Shown here piece by piece: positions 24,241 through 35,372 of a DNA stretch of 64,000 nucleotides. This DNA comes from Aricia agestis (Eukaryota; Arthropoda; Insecta; Lepidoptera; Lycaenidae), in assembly GCF_905147365.1 (NCBI RefSeq), contig NC_056425.1, positions 8,811,501-8,875,500 on the forward strand, read 5' to 3'. A model generated the notes under the pieces. It was given only the letters and a program-made list of their open reading frames with translations, searched no databases and was not told the DNA's origin. Positions within the stretch are counted from its first letter, which is position 1. The number at the start of each line of letters is the position of its first letter. The position numbers and the translations under genes were made by a program.

Positions 24241-25447
24241 GTCGCCTCGTCGTCGATTTTGTTTGGTTTCGTTTTTCGAATTTATCGTTGAGCTACAAAA
24301 ATAATTGTTAAGTTTCTGTGTGAGTTGGAATTTTAAAAATTTGCCCAGCATGAGTCGAATTGTACGAAGCGTTCCATACTAGTTTTGTTACGTAGTTTAT
24401 ATTCTCTTTGCTAGTTTCTTTTCTTTTTTTTTTATTATAAAATTGTGGCCGTCTATGGACTGTTCGTCCATATCCTTTTTTTGTTCTTTCCTTCTCCTTC
24501 CTTTGCTAGTTTCACATCAGAACAGTAGCATCATTACCATTTTGTAATATCGAGCATAAAGTAGGCAAAGTAAATTACGTTTTTGGATTTTACCCTTTGG
24601 TTACAGAACCCTAAAATAAAGAATTAATTTCATTCCAAATTTGCATCTCTATCTTTATTCGTCTATCAAAGTATGTAAGTATGTATGTATCTAGGAAAAT
24701 ATATTGGCGATCTGCAGGACAGGCTCAGCCTAGTGCAGGCGCCAAAGTTATACAATATGTGTAAAGTCTGTTATTTATTGTCTTCGTAAGTTCATATACA
24801 ACTGTATTGTACTCCTAGGTCATATTATAACTACACATTGTAACAGATGCTAAAAGTTTTAAATAAAGATTATTATTATTATTATGTTCTTTGCTTATAT
24901 TGAAATTGCACGTACATTACGTGACGTACAGACGGACTGGAGCTATGATGTCTGCATCATACGTGATGCACCGCGTTTGATGAAGTGAGTTTATTGCATA
25001 CTAGCTTGTGACTGATCAAATATTTAACCTCTTTATTAACTCTCAACGAAAAAGTGAGGTAAGTTTGATGTGTCTGTCTGTCGGTCTGTTGTTTGTCCGG
25101 GGCATCGTAGCATCAAACGAGTCGACCGACTTCGATCAACTTTTTTATGTTTGTGGCTTACAAACTACTCTATCGAGGGATTTATTTTTGATCCTCAAAA
25201 TAATGATGCAGCGTACCAAACAGTGCAGAGTTTTGAACCACGCCTAACGCATTATGATCGCATCTCATAGGCAACGTTTCCGTGCCAACGCCAAAAATAA
25301 TACTTAACAGTGGTCTAAAGCCTGTCACACATGCCATATACACTATACAGCATGCTGTTTAATGTATATTCAGCATATACAGAATCATGGCAAAACAAAT
25401 GCAGAATCAGCATTTTAAGATTTACAAGTTGTACGAAGAAATAGCCG

Positions 25448-25910
25448 GGTGTCGACAGTTTGTTGCGTCTACAGTCTATCTGTCAGTGTCGACAAAAGAA
25501 AATCGAGTATCTCACAATGTATTGAGTGTCGACAGTATGTTGCGACTACTCTTCTGTCAGCATCCATACTTCCATACTAATATTGTAAATGCGAAAGTGT
25601 GTCTGTCTCTCCGTCTGTCTGTCTGTATGTATGTCTATCTGTCTGTCTGTTATCTCTTAACGCCCAAACCGCTGAACCGATTCTGCTGAAATTTGGTATA
25701 GAGATACTTTGATTCCCAGGAAAGAACATAGGATACTTTTTATCCCGGAAAAACGTACGGTTCCCGCGCGATAAACGAATTTTGGCGCAACGAAGTTGCG
25801 GGCATCATCTAGATTGTAGTCTATGATAAAAAAATATATTTCTTACAATGTTATGACGACAGTAAGTCGAGTGTCGACAGTGTGTCGCGTCTACCGTCTA
25901 CCGTCAGTAT
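25448..25910. repeat. GTGTCGACAG repeat cluster split by a Helitron
   Basis: GTGTCGACAGTTTGTTGCG near 25450, GTGTCGACAGTATGTTGCG near 25527 and GTGTCGACAGTGTGTCGCG near 25871, each followed by CTAC. The Helitron at 25571-25812 lies between the second and third. Confidence 0.6.
25571..25812 (+). mobile_element. Helitron family 2, complete
   Basis: TCCATACTAATATTGTAAAT at the 5' end (a preceding TCCATACT at 25563 duplicates the terminus), expanded CTGT/CTAT microsatellite, body, hairpin GCAACGAAGTTGC, end CATCTAG at 25809-25812. It interrupts a local GTGTCGACAG repeat cluster. Confidence 0.8.
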
Positions 25911-26023
25911 GATAGTTCTCATTAAAGTTATTTACGATTAGAATGCCAATCGGCGTGTAATTGTAGAGGATGTTTGCGCCGGCGGAGCGTGTGAGCGAGC
26001 TTCCAATTACAGAGGAAAACCCC

Positions 26024-26713
26024 TAGGGTTGCCAGGCTATTCTCCCCGATTCTAGGAAAAAAAAGATTTTCGATACGGTGAAATCACGAAATTGCTGAAA
26101 ATATAATTACTTTATATCTCAAGATGAGACTTGTCCCAATGTTATATTGGTAAAGTATATAGAGACTTTCACAGTGAACTCTCTACAAGCAACACGTACA
26201 CACCCTAAAGTATTATCACTTATTTTTGTTACACATTGTATAAAGAGCTGTATAGTTTATACGTCTACTAGGGCGTACCTAATACCTATAGCTCTATACT
26301 AGCGCTACGGCTTTTGCAGTTAGAAAAAGTTAGTTCCCTTTCATCATACATGCCTAGGGTATGTTATTCGAATATTCGAATACTCGTTTTATTCGAATAT
26401 TCGACGATTTTATAATTTACTTGACACCTATAGTTGATGCATGTCACCTATAATAGATGGTGTTGCTTATATAATATTTTACTTGAAATAAACTGCCTCC
26501 TACAGTTCAAGCACGTTCCTTATAATCTAAAAGCATTTCGAAGTAATAACTACTATTATCATTTTCATCGACTTTTTAAGTTATTATAATTAGTGATTAA
26601 GAAAATTATTTGTAAAAACTTCAAATATTGTATATTTTACAAGAATTTAAATCTAAAATTTTAAGTAAGCAAAAGAAAACCGAAATATAATAGGAAATTC
26701 TTGGCAACCCTAG
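26024..26713. mobile_element. Possible DNA element bounded by CTAGGGTTGCCA
   Basis: CTAGGGTTGCCA near 26026 recurs inverted (TGGCAACCCTAG) near 26702-26713. The ends resemble hAT MITEs, but the 8-bp flanks do not match. Encloses the MITE fragment at 26145 and an ATTCGAATATTCGAAT-rich stretch (26366-26402). Confidence 0.4.
26145..26262. mobile_element. Mariner-like MITE fragments
   Basis: Right half of the 42271 family (ACTTTCACAGTGAACTCTCT through TATTATCACTTATTTTTGTT). Other right-end fragments occur at about 11709-11752 and 31920-31975. Confidence 0.6.
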
Positions 26714-27471
26714 ACGAAGCTAAGTGAATATTCCTAGACGTTTCTGCAATACATTAATTGCACCCTACTTACTGCGTTACATTCCTAATGAGTTTCTGTT
26801 TATTCTCGCCGTGATGTTTGTTTCATTGACTTTTAAATATAATACGATGAAAAAGTTTAAAATATGTTTGCGTTTGCTGTATCATCAATTTTACGTACAA
26901 AAAAGGGGCGATTAGTTTAGAAGGTAGATCCCAGACCGCCAATGAAACTGACAAAATTATGACTCTTCCTTTAGGCTTCGCCTAATCGAGTATAAAGTTG
27001 GAATCATAGACGAATACCCACCTCTACAAGTTTGTTATGCCCTGTATTTGTCCATGATATGCAAACGCGTAGAAGCTTCAGACTTCCTCCCAAATGTAAC
27101 ATCAATTTACCCGATGACATTTAAAATATTCGAATATATCCATGGCATCCCGCGAACCCCGTGAAGCGCAATTGAAAAGAAATCTCACAATGCGACCACT
27201 TTTCGCCTATCCAACTACTCGTAACTTTCGCATTTACCCGCTGAATACTGTATAAACTTTGTAAAGTAATATGTCACACTCGATATACTTTATTGGAAAA
27301 TATGATGCTTTGCAGCGGTTGAAGAATGCTATGATTTTAAGGGTATATAAAGTTTCTATATAAAGTCTGTCTCAAGTTTATATCAGACGGTTCACTCAAG
27401 TGAACTTGAATGAACATGTCTGTTTTTAATACATTCAGCACTTATAAGTTTTTTTTTATTTTATATAATCA

Positions 27472-28025
27472 CTAGATGTCCCGCGCGGCTTCGCCCGCGT
27501 AAATTAGAAATTTTACAGAATCCGTAGGTACATTTTCCCATAAAAAATATTTCCCCCGTTTTTCCCACATTTTCCTGAGTTTCTTCTGTCGTATTAGTCT
27601 TAGAGTAATAATATAATATAACCTTCTCGATAAATGATGAGTCTTACTCGATAAATGATCTATCTAACACTGAGATAAGTTTTTAAATCGGACCTGTAGT
27701 TTCTGAGATTGACGCGTTCAAGCAAACATACTCTTCAGGTTTATAATATTAGGTAGATATAGATTTTTTTTAATTATCGCTTGACAAACTCGAGTCTCGA
27801 TCTAAAAGACTATGAAATGGTATAATATGGTAGTGATGATGATGATGATGATGATGAAGAATGTAATTTGCATAGTAGCATATGCTTTCTGTTCTTAAAA
27901 CAACGCCGAAACTCCCAAACTTGTATCTATAAAGAATCAGGAATTCTCTCAGCACCTTCCGAACCACGGTATACCAGGTATATCTCGGTGCAAAATCTTA
28001 CTTGTTGGTAGCATATGCTTAGAAT
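27472..28025 (-). mobile_element. Helitron family 3, 5'-truncated copy
   Basis: Same CTAG end (27472-27475) and same internal order as 47977-48559, including the ATGATG run (27836-27856) and the TAGCATATGCTT motifs. It lacks the AAAAAGGAGGAGG piece, and similarity stops near 28025 before the 5' terminus. It continues into a LINE-like tail. Confidence 0.78.
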
Positions 28026-28254
28026 ACTTCTCACGAAACCGAAGTCACCATATGTTTCCCTATAAGTTTTGAGGAGTTCCCTCGATTACTTATGGATCCT
28101 TCATCAGATCACCACTTTTCTGAATATAATACCAAATTGGGATGATACCCTATATACCAAAAGAAAAATTTTGAAAATCGGTTAACAAACGGCGGAGTAA
28201 TCGTTGAATATAAGAAAACGAACATAACACCTCCCCCATTTTGAAAGTCGGTTA

Positions 28255-28610
28255 AAATTGTAGCCTATGTGTTATTTATTTAATATTTTAATCAGCACAT
28301 GAATTGAATAACAAAATTTTTTTCAAATTAATCGTAGCACCATCTGTCAGGACAAACTAAAATTGAAATAGAATAATATTGAATGCGATGATAGCGCCGT
28401 CCGCCGGATCTAATGTAAAACATTCCAAAATCAACAACTCCTTATAAATAAGAAATTAATTGAAAAAACATTTTCCAGTAGACCAAACTGTAAATCTAAA
28501 CCATTCTCGAATCTCCACGAACACACACAAAAAATTTCATCAAAATTGGTCCAGTCGTTTAGGAGGAGTTCAGTCACATACACACGCACACAAGAAATAT
28601 ATATATTAAG
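28255..28610 (+). mobile_element. Probable RTE-type LINE 3' end
   Basis: Ends CCAGTCGTTTAGGAGGAGTT, ACATACACACGCACACAAG and ATATATATATTAAGAT, a tail I recognise as that of lepidopteran RTE-like LINEs. The upstream 28030-28250 stretch (CGGTTAACAAACGGCGGAGT, CCCCCATTTTGAAAGTCGG) is likely another LINE tail. No reverse transcriptase remains. Confidence 0.5.
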
Positions 28611-28734
28611 ATTTATTGTGCACAAGCAACATTTGTATTCAGATGTGTTATTTGCTGAATGAATGAAGGGAAAAAGTGACCCGTCTGATATCAGCTTTAG
28701 GGCATACAATGTGTTAATTTCATTGTGGTGTTTT

Positions 28735-29065
28735 TTTTGGGGTTCCGTACCCAAAGGGTAAAAAACGGGACCCTATTACTGAGACTTCGATGTCTGTCTG
28801 TCTGTCCGTCTGTCTGTCTCCAGGCTGTATCTCAAGAACGGCTATAGCTAGTCTTCTGAAATTCGTGTATTTCTGTTGCCGCTATAACAACAAATACTAA
28901 AAACAAAATTAAATTAATATTTAAGAAGTGCTCCCATACAACAAACTTTATTTTTTTTTGCTCGTAATCAATAATGGCAAAGGCTCCCATACAAAAAACA
29001 CTATTTTTGGCCTATTTTTTTCCTCTATTCGGCCAAGTCCGACTTGCACTTGGCCGATTATTTTG
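28735..29065 (-). mobile_element. GGGTTCCGTACC repeat, copy 1
   Basis: GGGTTCCGTACCCAAAGGGT at one end, a CTGTCTGT microsatellite, and TCGGCCAAGT...ACTTGGCCGA at the other. This is a common lepidopteran non-autonomous repeat. A second, shorter copy is at 55989-56100. Confidence 0.6.
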
Positions 29066-29099
29066 CAATATGTTGTGGAAAATTTCCTACTACGAGTAA

Positions 29100-30150
29100 T
29101 ATTGTAAATCCAAAATGGTGTCTGTGCCTGTACACTACCTATTTACGCAGATGCTGAACAAACTTCGACGGTTATGAAAATATTTTGAGTTGTACGAAAA
29201 AAATTCTGAACGAACAAACTTGCGACCAAAGTCCAATAAATAAATTGAAATTTTACGGTTTCCAAGACTTTTCTTTCTTCCCAGCGGCCAAAAATAATAT
29301 ATCCCACAAGTGTTGTGAGCTCGTTTATATGGCAGCGATCGTTTAGCGTAATGCACGACCAGGAAAAGCTCTCTCTGCCCCCCGGCGCGACTCGACTGCG
29401 TTCTGCGCGAAAGTGCAATATAATAGCAAAGCCATAATGATACGTTGCGGTGCGGTGCGTCGTTACAGCGGTTTCGACGTTTTATTTGAATTTTCCGATA
29501 TCCCGAGCTGTACCTACTAAAAAGCAATATACCTTAAAATATTTCTATTTATTCCCGAATTTCATGTTCTCGGTCTCCCAGAATATAATCTAGGGTGATA
29601 GTTAGACTATTGTGTATAACTAGTGAATAGATTATAGAACATTGTAAATAATCATCGGATGCGGTGTTTTGACTGAATTACCGGCAGGAGATGAAGTGGA
29701 AGGGTAAATGATGCGCTACACTGTCATGTATTATGTTGACGTCCGTCGGCAACACGCAGTGTCATACAGTGCGTTATTCATTTATGACAACGCAATGAGC
29801 CAGAGCATTGTGGCCTCGCTCTAATACTGTTCATTCATACGGGTATTCGATAGATTTTATCGTCCCGCATAAAGTGATATTTTAAGGTGTGAATAGACCA
29901 AATCTATGCTGCAATCCAAAGCTATATGGATCGGGATATAGAAGTCTACATCGTTACTCGTAGATTTGTGTCAAATATGCTTTTGTCGAAATAATTTAAT
30001 CGTTTTGCTTGAATAATATCAGTCACAATTAAGGCCAGTTTATGGAAAAGTAAGTAATTACATAACCAAATATATCTTTAGATTATTGAAAATGGTTTTA
30101 GTGTTTCTTCGAATACTGCTTGGAATTTCTTAGAATTTTATGTTTTTTAT
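29100..30150. other. Gene-free stretch
   Basis: 29330-29480 is GC-richer. Two minus-strand frames (29135-29527) overlap in different frames and neither resembles a protein family. Confidence 0.35.
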
Positions 30151-30157
30151 TATTAAA

Positions 30158-30520
30158 CTAGCTGTCCCGGTGAACTTCGTGTCACTTTAAAACCTTCCCT
30201 GGACTTCTACGTATATTTTAAGACTAAAATTAGCCCAATCCGTTCAGCCGTTTTCGAGTTTTAGCGTTACTAACATAATTGAAAATCCATTTTTATATAT
30301 TTGACTTTTAAGTATTATCACAAATCTTTTGTATGGGAGTATAGAAAAGTGTTGTTTTTAGACTTTTTCAGGTTTTTTTTTTTAGAATTTTTCTCTCCAT
30401 AAAAACCATCCTCGTACTTCAAGGAATATTTAAAAAAAAAAAAAATTTGCGAAATCGGTCCAACCGTTCTCGAGTTTTGCGCTTAGCAACACATTCAGCG
30501 ACTCATTTTTATATTATAGA
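30158..30520 (-). mobile_element. Helitron, family 4, complete
   Basis: Minus strand: TCTATAATATAAAAATGAG at 30520 after an A; 3' end TCACCGGGACAGCTAG at 30158-30161 before a T. Internally two related AAAACTCGAAAACGG-type segments occur in tandem, suggesting fusion of two copies. Confidence 0.72.
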
Positions 30521-30769
30521 TAATACATCATACATTAATGTATGCGGAATATACCTACATAATAGAGGTATTAAGGCATCATTGCAGACAGAATATATTG
30601 TGAACTATTCCTCCATGGTTATATATTTTCTAAGTGTTTTGAACTAACAATATCAGCTTCATTAAAACATTATCCTCCGTTCACCAAGCCGAATAAAACA
30701 TAAATCATTTTACCACGTCAGATCAGGCTGTGAAATTTTTGTAATCGAATTCAAATTATTTAAAAACCT

Positions 30770-31364
30770 TCAGTTGTTGGCTATGTTTTCTGCATTGCCA
30801 ACCGAGCTGTTTCACGGGCTGCTTCACTTTGCTCTCGTGATTGAGAAGCACGAAGTCGAGCCATACTATTGCGGCGCTGTTCACGTGCAATTTCTTGTTC
30901 TTCTTCAGTCCTTTCATTTGCAGTATTTTGTATTCTTCTTGCATTACGGCTTTGTCGGGAAAGATTCGATCGTCTTGGTCGCGGCATTATTAATTAAACT
31001 TCACTTCACTTCAATCCACTTGTTAATTATTTATTTAATAGAAATAGTTTTAATATTGATTTCAATGATACAAATATCAAATTGTCATCCATACGTCATT
31101 ACATAGCTGTCATTTTACGTCAATTACATAGCTGTCATTTTCGTTTTGTTATTCCAAGTCTGATTCTTTTTTGTTATACCACGTTTTATAGTGACTGACG
31201 TTTCATGTCAAGTCACACAGGAACGCTGTCGAACGGGATAAAAAGTATCCTATGTCCGTCTCCTGGCTCTAAGCTACCTCCCTACCAATTTTCAGCCAAA
31301 TCTGTTCTGCCGTTCTTGAGTTATAAGTGGTGTAACTAACACGACTTTCTTTTATATATATAGA
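30770..31364 (-). mobile_element. Broken autonomous Helitron, 5' end retained
   Basis: On the minus strand the element starts with TCTATATATATAAAAG at 31364 after an A, as Helitrons do (A|TC). It continues with the conserved stretch around 31200-31340 (AACTCAAGAACGGC and similar) and the start of the Rep/helicase frame, then loses similarity at about 30770. No CTAG terminus belongs to it. A 22-bp direct duplication (ATTACATAGCTGTCATTTTA and its repeat, about 31100-31145) lies in its leader. Confidence 0.65.
30781..30987 (-). pseudogene. N-terminal fragment of Helitron Rep/helicase protein
   Basis: ATG at 30987-30985, 68 codons to a TAG. The peptide begins MPRPRRSNLSRQSRNARRIQ and continues as a strongly charged Arg/Glu-rich segment (ERTEEEQEIAREQRRNSMAR, then RASQSREQSEAARET). 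This is the composition and motif order I know from the start of lepidopteran Helitron Rep/PIF1-type helicase proteins, which normally run well over 1000 residues. Everything after about residue 68, including the HUH nuclease and helicase, is lost. It lies 377 bp inside a matching Helitron 5' terminus on the same strand. An open frame on the opposite strand (30774-31106) is its shadow. Confidence 0.7.
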
Positions 31365-31621
31365 TGAGCATCGAGAAGTCGTGTGCAACAGTTAGTTGTT
31401 TAATATCTCTAGCGTCGGCGGGTGTGCTTCCAACTTGTTGAACGCTACTGCAATATATCGAAACCGCATTTCTCGCAAAGATGAAATTTAGTCAGTTCAT
31501 ATCTCGACGTGATAAGACGAAGATATGCGTTTTTAAATAAGTCAATTATAATTGGGATAGACAATTTAATACGGTGTATGGCAAAAGTTACTCTTTCAGC
31601 GCAGCTTCTTTCACAGTCAAA

Positions 31622-31904
31622 TCTTATATATAAAATTCTCGTGTCACAACGTTAGTCACCGTACTCCTCCGAAACGGCTTTACTGATTTTTACCAAATTT
31701 TATATGCATTACTACTTGTTTTATTGATTAGTGCATTTGTTGAATAAATAATAGTAAATTATTACAACTCGATACTGACGGCGACCATTGTTTGTGTCAC
31801 GGGATAGCGATGGACGTTGCCATGGTGACTTATTTAGTCACTTCAATAAAATAATACGGGCGAAATGCTTTATATGGCAAATAAACGTTTGCCGGGACAG
31901 CTAG
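31622..31904 (+). mobile_element. Non-autonomous Helitron, family 1, complete
   Basis: Starts TCTTATATATAAAATTCTCG after an A and ends GGGACAGCTAG before a T. The 3' hairpin GGCAAA (31876-31881) / TTTGCC (31888-31893) stands 7 nt before the CTAG. These are the structural hallmarks of Helitrons. 283 bp, no coding. Confidence 0.85.
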
Positions 31905-31975
31905 TATATTATATAAAAGGGACACAAACACACCCTAATGTATTATCACTTTGTTTTGTTACACCTTGTATAAAA

Positions 31976-32990
31976 TTGAAATAGCGTATAGATACGTTGG
32001 ATGTGACGTCTCGTTACTCCTTAAGCTGAACCTTAGTTGAGGCAAAAATTTTCTCTGCCGCTTCTTGGAGGGTTAAGTTTGAGAGTACAAACAATAACAA
32101 GACCGTGCCTTTACCCGCGAGGTGTGTTTGTGTTGTCTGTTGGGCGGCTTGGGCCGCTGTGGGCGCCGAGAGGGTTGAACATAACATATCATTTGGCTGT
32201 TGGGTATTTTTCCTCTATCAAAAATCAATAGGTAATTCTTAATCGAACGTTGCCTTTGAAAAAGCTTTTACTAAAGAGTATAGTTTATTCGCTTTATGGA
32301 ATGATTCCTCATAAATTGATTTTTTGTTTAGGCCAGTCGCGGTTTAAGCGCGTTATTTAATTTTCATATATTTTATGTATCCCTATACAGTATACCTTCG
32401 TTTCTTTAAATGAAAACCCTAATTATAACTCTTTTATGATGATTAAACGTAAGCTTATAAAGACGTAGTTTAGTGATGTTTACCTGTGTGACGTCATTAA
32501 AAGTAGTAGGCTTGCAATTGCTAACATAAATATCACAACTGTATAACAGCACAGCAAAAGACCCTCGATCGAATCGAAGAACACAATTATACGAATTAAA
32601 ATGAAAATAATAAAATTGTGGTTGATGTTGAAATTAAAACGAAGCAATTTTATTTATGAATGGTCGTCTAACAAGTTCGCCGGAGAGTCGTCAATAACCG
32701 TAATCGACGACAGCGATATACGATACCAATAACGTTGATAACGTTTCAATTTCATATTGATTAACTGTATACACTCTGAATTTGTGATACCCTCTAACAG
32801 AGCCTCTGAGGACGACTTATTTGGATTAAAATTGGTATGAATTGGTATACAAATGAACTGGATTAAACTAGTTTCTTAGGAAGCAATGGAGACGGTATTT
32901 TTCAAAATTGAAAAACTGAGGTGAATTTTTATATGTGTCTCTTGAAGCAAACACGAATATAAGGACACCTCTTAAGTTAAAATCCATCAA
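31976..32990. other. Gene-free stretch
   Basis: AT-rich DNA with a short GC-rich patch at 32090-32180. Nothing assignable. Confidence 0.35.
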
Positions 32991-32998
32991 GCCGCTTA

Positions 32999-33595
32999 TG
33001 CCTCATACATACGTAACGATTTATCGTAGCGATAAAACTGTGCAGACCCAGTTTGCGCAGTTTTATCGATCGTGTGTATGAAAAATCGTTGTCGATAATC
33101 GTTCGTCGGTGGCAGTTGCAATTTCTATCAGATAAATCGTTGTCAATTACATTTGCACAGTTTTATCGTTGCGTGTGGACGGCGATCGCTCAGTTCGGCA
33201 GTACCTACTTCACTGAGCTTGCTAGTGTGCGCTACTTATTAGTGGAGAAACTAAAGCCAGCAGATTTAAATATGCCTCTTCATTCATCCTTAAACAGTTA
33301 TACCAATCTTGCGGAGCGAATTTCAACTCACATAAGAAGTTGGTATGAAAAAAATTGCTTTCTTTTCATGAGCCAGTCTTTATACTATAGACTCCGCTTC
33401 GCCTTTTTGAACACCCCAGGCCTAACATAGCAAGTGCGCCATAATCCTCCATTATTAACATGTATCTTGCGTGAGCTTCTGCGGAGAACTGCCCGATCGA
33501 CGTCGATATCGGAGGCGTGTGTAGGCACTAGGTACGTTCGATTTATCTGCACAGTCTGAAATCGCTACGATAAATCGTTACGTATGTATGAGGCT
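32999..33595. mobile_element. Harbinger-like element with 35-bp TIRs and an open frame
   Basis: Left 32999-33033 and right 33561-33595 are inverted repeats matching at 34 of 35 positions (GCCTCATACATACGTAACG core). TTA lies on both sides (32996-32998, 33596-33598). The plus strand is open from 33053 to 33430 (125 codons, first codon TTG), with no motif I recognise. The frame may be chance or the remnant of a captured or transposon protein. Confidence 0.68.
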
Positions 33596-34054
33596 TTAGG
33601 CTGCAGAGCGTGACAGAACTATCTTCAAAAACATAACTCTTTCTGACGCAGCCTTATGAATCCAGTTAATACCAGTTCATTAGCCATGGTTTTGGCCGCT
33701 ATGCCAACGACATAAAGATCACTTTTATAAATTGAGAGGTAAACAAGCTGTGAACGTATGTAGACAGGCGATGATTGGCTTCATAGTAAAGTCTTCAAAA
33801 TATTGAGGTGTCTACAATAGTCTTTATTCGGAAACGGCAGGAATTGCGAATGTGAATCTGCACCTTAAATGATATTATGTTTTGTGTTGAGCTGACTCAA
33901 GTAATAATGTATTCGAGTGAAGTTCCTCATATTATTATATTATGTGCGTAAAATTTCTTTGACTTTGAGTCATCTTGCTCGTAGCGGGAGAGGCTTCCTT
34001 AAGAAACGCTTAGGTTCTTGAAGGTCTCTACAAAAAATGCAATTTTCCCTTGAA

Positions 34055-34188
34055 CCTAAAAATAAATTTTCAATTGTGTTAGTAACGCTAAAACTCGAAA
34101 ACGGCTGAACGGATTAAGCTAATTTTAGTCTTAAAATATTCGTAGAAGTCCAGGGAGGGTTTTAAAGTGATACGAAGTTCACCGGGAC
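34055..34188 (+). mobile_element. Helitron family 4 fragment
   Basis: Matches the 3' part of 30158-30520 (AACGCTAAAACTCGAAAACG to GAAGTTCACCGGGAC). It breaks off just before AGCTAG. A weaker relative lies at 1085-1200. Confidence 0.65.
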
Positions 34189-34189
34189 T

Positions 34190-34710
34190 TTTTATATAAG
34201 TATAATATCAAGATGAGACAGCGCTAATTGGAGAAGTCATAATAATAACTTATATGCTATACCTACTGTGTATTTATTAAGGCCAAAGATCACGTCTCAC
34301 TAAGTAATGGAGAAAATACCCCGTCCATTATTCTCAGTTGTGTCACATATCGGTGTCGGCCAGCGCCGCGGCGGCGCCGCCCCCCGTCGCGATCATCACT
34401 ATTACCCCGCCCGTATTGAGCCACTTAGCTCAATCATGATTAATGCGACGGCGCAAATAGAAATACCCCGTAATTAGGCATTCACGACGCGCCGCGGGTC
34501 GCGTTCGTTAGGGTTATTGAAAACCCGGGGTGGCTAGATGGCGAACAAGTGAGGTATCAGAGGTCGTAGCCAAAGTCCCTTTCGTTAAAAACGATTACGA
34601 ATTTCGTTATCAAAATGTATGGGATTTGACATTAGTATTCGAAAGCGAAATGTCATTTAGCGATGACTTATGTCAAACCGCATACACTTTTATAACGAAT
34701 TTCGTCACAC
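34190..34710. other. GC-rich unique block
   Basis: 34330-34540 has GCGCCGCGGCGGCGCCGCC and ATCATGATTAATGCG motifs; non-coding by eye, a candidate conserved element. Confidence 0.35.
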
Positions 34711-34718
34711 TTTGTCTA

Positions 34719-34806
34719 AGCCCGGGCGCGCACTAGCGACAAGGCCGCAGCAGCCAGGTCGCGGCGGCCATCCGCTGCGGCTTGCCCGCTAGTGCGCGCC
34801 CGGGCT
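34719..34806. mobile_element. GC-rich fold-back MITE, copy 1
   Basis: AGCCCGGGCGCGCACTAGCG (34719-34738) and its complement (34787-34806), with CCGCAGC/GCTGCGG pairing inside. Related to 40434-40597. Confidence 0.68.
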
Positions 34807-35043
34807 AAGGGGGCAGAGTTACTTTTATTGGCAGTAGGATAAACGTAATTTGGTTGCGTTAAGACCTAGCCGATAGATCACAACTAATATTATATTGACG
34901 ATCGACAAAATGAGATCTGCCTATGCCTATTAACCTATTTCTTCGATGGTGCATTGTTCATGTAATATACTAGGTGCGATTATTGCACTAGAACTATATC
35001 AATGCATGTGCAGCTTCCAATAGCTTATTATAAACTTTACTAT

Positions 35044-35372
35044 ACGTGGGAGAGCCATGCTTCGGCACGAACGGGCCGGCTCGACCGGAGAAATACCACG
35101 ATCTCACAGAAAATCGGCGTGAAACAGCGCTTGCGCTGTGTTTCGCCGAGTGAGTGAGTTTACCGAAGGCCCGATCCCCTACCCTATTCCCTTCCCTACC
35201 CTCCCCTATTCCCTTTCCTTCCCTACCCTCCCCTACTACCCTATTCCCTCTTAAAAGGCCGGCAACGCACCTGCAGCTCTTCTGATGCTGCGAGTGTCCA
35301 TGGGCGACGGAAGTTGCTTTCCATCAGGTGACCCGTTTGCTCGTTTACCCCCTTATTTCATGAAAAAAAAAA
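35044..35372 (+). mobile_element. S1 repeat, copy 5
   Basis: Plus-strand copy, complete from ACGTGGGAGAGCC to TTTCATGAAAAAAAAAA. Confidence 0.82.

Larger units (their letters stand above)
22720..25440. other. Gene-free stretch
   Basis: 22830-22980 is a GC-richer unique block; 24640-24890 has GTAT and ATT microsatellites. The frames at 25008-25270 overlap each other and lack splice support. Confidence 0.35.

Noticed and set aside
27770..27967. His-rich peptide frame (also 48288-48476)
   Set aside because: The His run is a GAT microsatellite inside the Helitron family 3 copies.
29135..29527. 130-codon minus-strand frame
   Set aside because: Low-complexity basic composition, overlapped by another frame, no family features.
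30774..31106. 110-codon plus-strand hydrophobic frame
   Set aside because: Antisense shadow of the Helitron Rep N-terminal fragment.
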